Source of the DNA: Exiguobacterium oxidotolerans JCM 12280 | GTDB lineage: Bacteria; Bacillota; Bacilli; Exiguobacteriales; Exiguobacteriaceae | NCBI RefSeq assembly: GCF_000702625.1 | Contig: NZ_JNIS01000001.1 | Span: 1 to 64,000 of the forward strand | Direction: 5' to 3' | DNA length: 64,000 bases | Shown: positions 62,088 through 64,000 of the stretch, piece by piece | Layout: the number at the start of each line of letters is the position of its first letter | Numbering within the stretch: the first letter of the stretch is position 1 | Notes under the pieces: generated by a model | What the model was told of the DNA's origin: nothing | What the model saw: the letters and a program-made list of their open reading frames with translations, nothing else | Database searches by the model: none | Position numbers and translations under genes: made by a program

Positions 62088-62746
62088 TTAATTTTGAAGC
62101 ACTGTGCCTAATTCGTCCCAGTCGTCGATCCAGTCCGTACAAGGAGAGAGTAGCGCCGAACCGTTTCTTTTCCAAATCACGTTCATCCCGACTTGCTGCG
62201 CACCGAAGACGTCGTTTACGGGATGGTCGCCAATGTAGACGGTCGCATGTGCGTCAAGGGCACACTTTTCTAAAAAATAGTTGAAAATGAACGGGTCTGG
62301 CTTTTTGATTCCGATGTCTTCCGAAATGAGGATGAAATCGAAAGAGTCCGCTATTCCTAAAGCGTCTAAAGTGGTGCGCTGGAAATCAGTCCGATCAGAT
62401 AACCTTGTTTTCTTAACGCCTTTAACATATCCGCCGTACCCGGATAGGCGAGGCAATGGTTCGGAAAGGAAACAAAGTAATCGTCGAGTAATTGACGCCA
62501 CGTCACCGTCGTGATCTCGAACTTCTGCAGCAACTGTTGATACACGATATCTTTTGAAACATACCCATCGTTGTCCAGTGTGATAAAGTGACGCGTATAG
62601 TCCGGCAGTGAAACGGGTTGGAAGTCGTTAAAGAAACGCTGATACTGTCCCATGATGAAATTTTTTAAGGACAGCTGACGATTTAAAAGCGTCCCGTCTA
62701 AATCAAACACAACTGCTGTTATATTTTTAATTTCAATCACCGCCAA
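62088..62746 (-). pseudogene. HAD-superfamily hydrolase, frameshifted by a small deletion
   Basis: The first frame (AVVFDLDGTLLNRQLSLKNF, motif I) runs to a stop at 62366 after GYLIGLISS. The rest (TTLDALGIADSFDFILISED, motif III Lys in GIKKPDPFIFNYF, motif IV YIGDHPVNDVFGAQ) is in another frame. At 62380-62394 the same bases read GLISS in one frame and RTDFQ in the other; the family expects both in tandem as GLISNGRTDFQ. Loss of one 19-base unit of a direct repeat would explain this. The encoded enzyme is broken. Confidence 0.7.
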
Positions 62747-62843
62747 TTAGATTAATAAACCGTATACCCATTTCCATATTAATGGAATAATTGAACAAGA
62801 GAAAGTTATTTCGACAATTCATCTAAGTAGGAGAGGAAAAATC

Positions 62844-63701
62844 ATGGCTCATTTCGATACAAAAACGCCGGGACGACCGCTCGTCATTCTGCCCGGTCTT
62901 GGCTGCAGCTATCACGAATGGTATCCGATCATCGAAGCATTAAAACAAACGTTTCGTGTCATCTCGTTTCACCGACATGAATTGGAGAACACGACTGAAC
63001 ACGGCACGGCGGGGGTTGCCGTGCAACTCAAACAGTTACTTCAAACAATAGGCGTCACGGAACCGGTCCTGCTTGTCGGACATTCTTACGGAGGGCTGTG
63101 TGCGCAACAGATGGCACACGATTATCCGGAGCATGTGCGCGGACTCGTGCTCGTCGACTCGACGTCCGTCCGCTTGCGGCACCTGGATGCCTTGACGTTA
63201 CCGGTCCTCGATGCCCTGTCGACCGATCAGGTCTGGCTTGACAAGTGCCGAAGTTACGCGGAAATGACACAACACGCCTTATGCGAGACCATCCAGCCGG
63301 AACTGACGCAGGAGCAACAACAGTTACCCGTAAACGTCCAACAAGAGCTGCTCGACTTCGAAACCGATCCGTTGCTGTACAGTGAAATGGCCACAGCCAT
63401 CGAACGGTGGCAGGACGACGCCCTTACGTTGGAACGGCGCGGTCGTCTCGCGGATCTTCCGCTCGCCGTGCTCGGACGCGATAAGGAACTGGCCGTGAAC
63501 AGCGGAATCGAAGAGGGGTTGCCGGAAGCGGAGCTACGATTACTTGAGGACACATGGGAACGATTGATTTGCGAACAGGCCGACCTGTCGACTCAAAGCA
63601 AACTACTTTTTGTTGAGCAGGCGAGTCACGCGATTCATCTGGACCGACCGGAAGCCGTTCTTACAGCCATCGACCGAATCGACGAGCGTGCACACGATTA
63701 A
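62844..63701 (+). CDS. Alpha/beta hydrolase
   Basis: 285 residues. Oxyanion region LPGLGCSYHEWYP, nucleophile elbow VGHSYGGLC near residue 79, Asp near 212 and His in EQASHAIHLDRPE near 262. A classical serine hydrolase, function unknown. AGGAGAGG precedes the ATG. It is followed by the phospholipase C-like gene after 20 bases. Confidence 0.8.
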   Translation: MAHFDTKTPGRPLVILPGLGCSYHEWYPIIEALKQTFRVISFHRHELENTTEHGTAGVAVQLKQLLQTIGVTEPVLLVGHSYGGLCAQQMAHDYPEHVRGLVLVDSTSVRLRHLDALTLPVLDALSTDQVWLDKCRSYAEMTQHALCETIQPELTQEQQQLPVNVQQELLDFETDPLLYSEMATAIERWQDDALTLERRGRLADLPLAVLGRDKELAVNSGIEEGLPEAELRLLEDTWERLICEQADLSTQSKLLFVEQASHAIHLDRPEAVLTAIDRIDERAHD

Positions 63702-63721
63702 GCCGAAAGGAGTGAATCGAT

Positions 63722-64000
63722 ATGGGATCACGAATCATGCACTACTGTATTGCGTCATTGCTCGCGGACACGCTGAAACTGGAGCCCCGGAGTGATTTTC
63801 TGTTGGGTGGGATCGCGCCGGACATTCACGGACTGATGGGTGTACCGAAAGGGAAAACGCACTTTAAGGACGTGGATGAGACAGGGAAAAGCCGGATTAA
63901 CCTGGACCGGTTTTTGCATACATATGAATTAAAACGAACAGAACCGTTTTACCTCGGCTACTTTTGTCATTTAATATCTGATCAAGTCTGGTTGGATTTT
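63722..64000 (+). CDS. Zinc-dependent phospholipase C-like protein (5' part)
   Basis: Open to the window edge (93 codons visible). The N-terminal MGSRIMHYCIASLLADTL and FLLGGIAPDIHGL, then KTHF and FCHLISDQVW, contain the His and Asp residues expected of bacterial zinc-dependent phospholipase C-like hydrolases (YuaJ/PF00882-type). AAAGGAG lies upstream of the ATG. It is probably co-transcribed with the hydrolase at 62844. Confidence 0.7.
   Translation, partial: MGSRIMHYCIASLLADTLKLEPRSDFLLGGIAPDIHGLMGVPKGKTHFKDVDETGKSRINLDRFLHTYELKRTEPFYLGYFCHLISDQVWLDF

Noticed and set aside
1-64000. Search for CRISPR arrays, tRNA/rRNA genes, transposases, phage genes and att-type repeats
   Set aside because: None was seen. 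The only repeats found are the two-copy intergenic element and local inverted repeats.

Overview
The window looks like a chromosomal segment of a mid-GC Bacillota, most probably Exiguobacterium or a close relative. The reasons are strong AGGAGG-type ribosome sites, a HemAT globin-coupled receptor, an MhqR-type quinone regulon with its TATCTCGAATTCGAGATA operator, many small Bacillales-type lipoproteins and membrane proteins, and overall codon use. The genus is an inference from gene content, not from a marker gene. No rRNA, tRNA, CRISPR array, insertion sequence or prophage was seen.

Layout. 1-6.2 kb: C-terminal part of a CPA1 Na+/H+ antiporter, an NAD(P)-dependent succinate-semialdehyde dehydrogenase, a secreted protein, a kinase-like phosphotransferase and an SDR. 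Two copies of a dispersed repeat sit in the convergent gaps. 6.2-13.4 kb: a second SDR, small lipoproteins, a MarR regulator overlapping a DUF3147 membrane protein, an NAD-dependent epimerase and a Nudix hydrolase. 13.4-20.8 kb: small membrane proteins (one intact and one decayed paralogue side by side), an ABC exporter, a Nudix hydrolase, GNATs, a LysR regulator and a homing-endonuclease-associated-repeat protein. 21-30.4 kb: three chemoreceptors (HemAT, a transmembrane MCP, a soluble PAS-MCP), an MhqR/MhqO/FMN-reductase quinone-stress cluster, an Est30-like esterase, a flavodoxin-like protein and OsmC. 30.5-42 kb: two paralogous right-handed beta-helix exoproteins bracketing a MacB-type ABC system, a MarR-SDR-SDR operon and secreted or lipoproteins. 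42-54 kb: many small stand-alone enzymes and an ABC exporter. 54-64 kb: creatininase-family protein, MFS transporter with an ArsR-type regulator, an oxidoreductase, an ECF sigma/anti-sigma pair, hydrolases and the start of a zinc-dependent phospholipase C-like protein.

The most striking property is the number of broken reading frames: seven in 64 kb. They include three length-altered T-runs, an in-frame amber codon, a start-codon loss, a frameshift abutting a perfect 15-bp inverted repeat, and a deletion that fits collapse of a short direct repeat. Either this accessory region is decaying or carries contingency runs, or the assembly has indel errors; raw-read inspection would separate these. 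Other points of interest are a mosaic low-GC patch inside the exported domain of the MacB-like permease, the beta-helix pair, an orphan mini-transcript next to a LysR gene, an SDR with its catalytic Lys replaced by Met, and several well-formed operator palindromes. I did not identify a clear new defence or mobile system.
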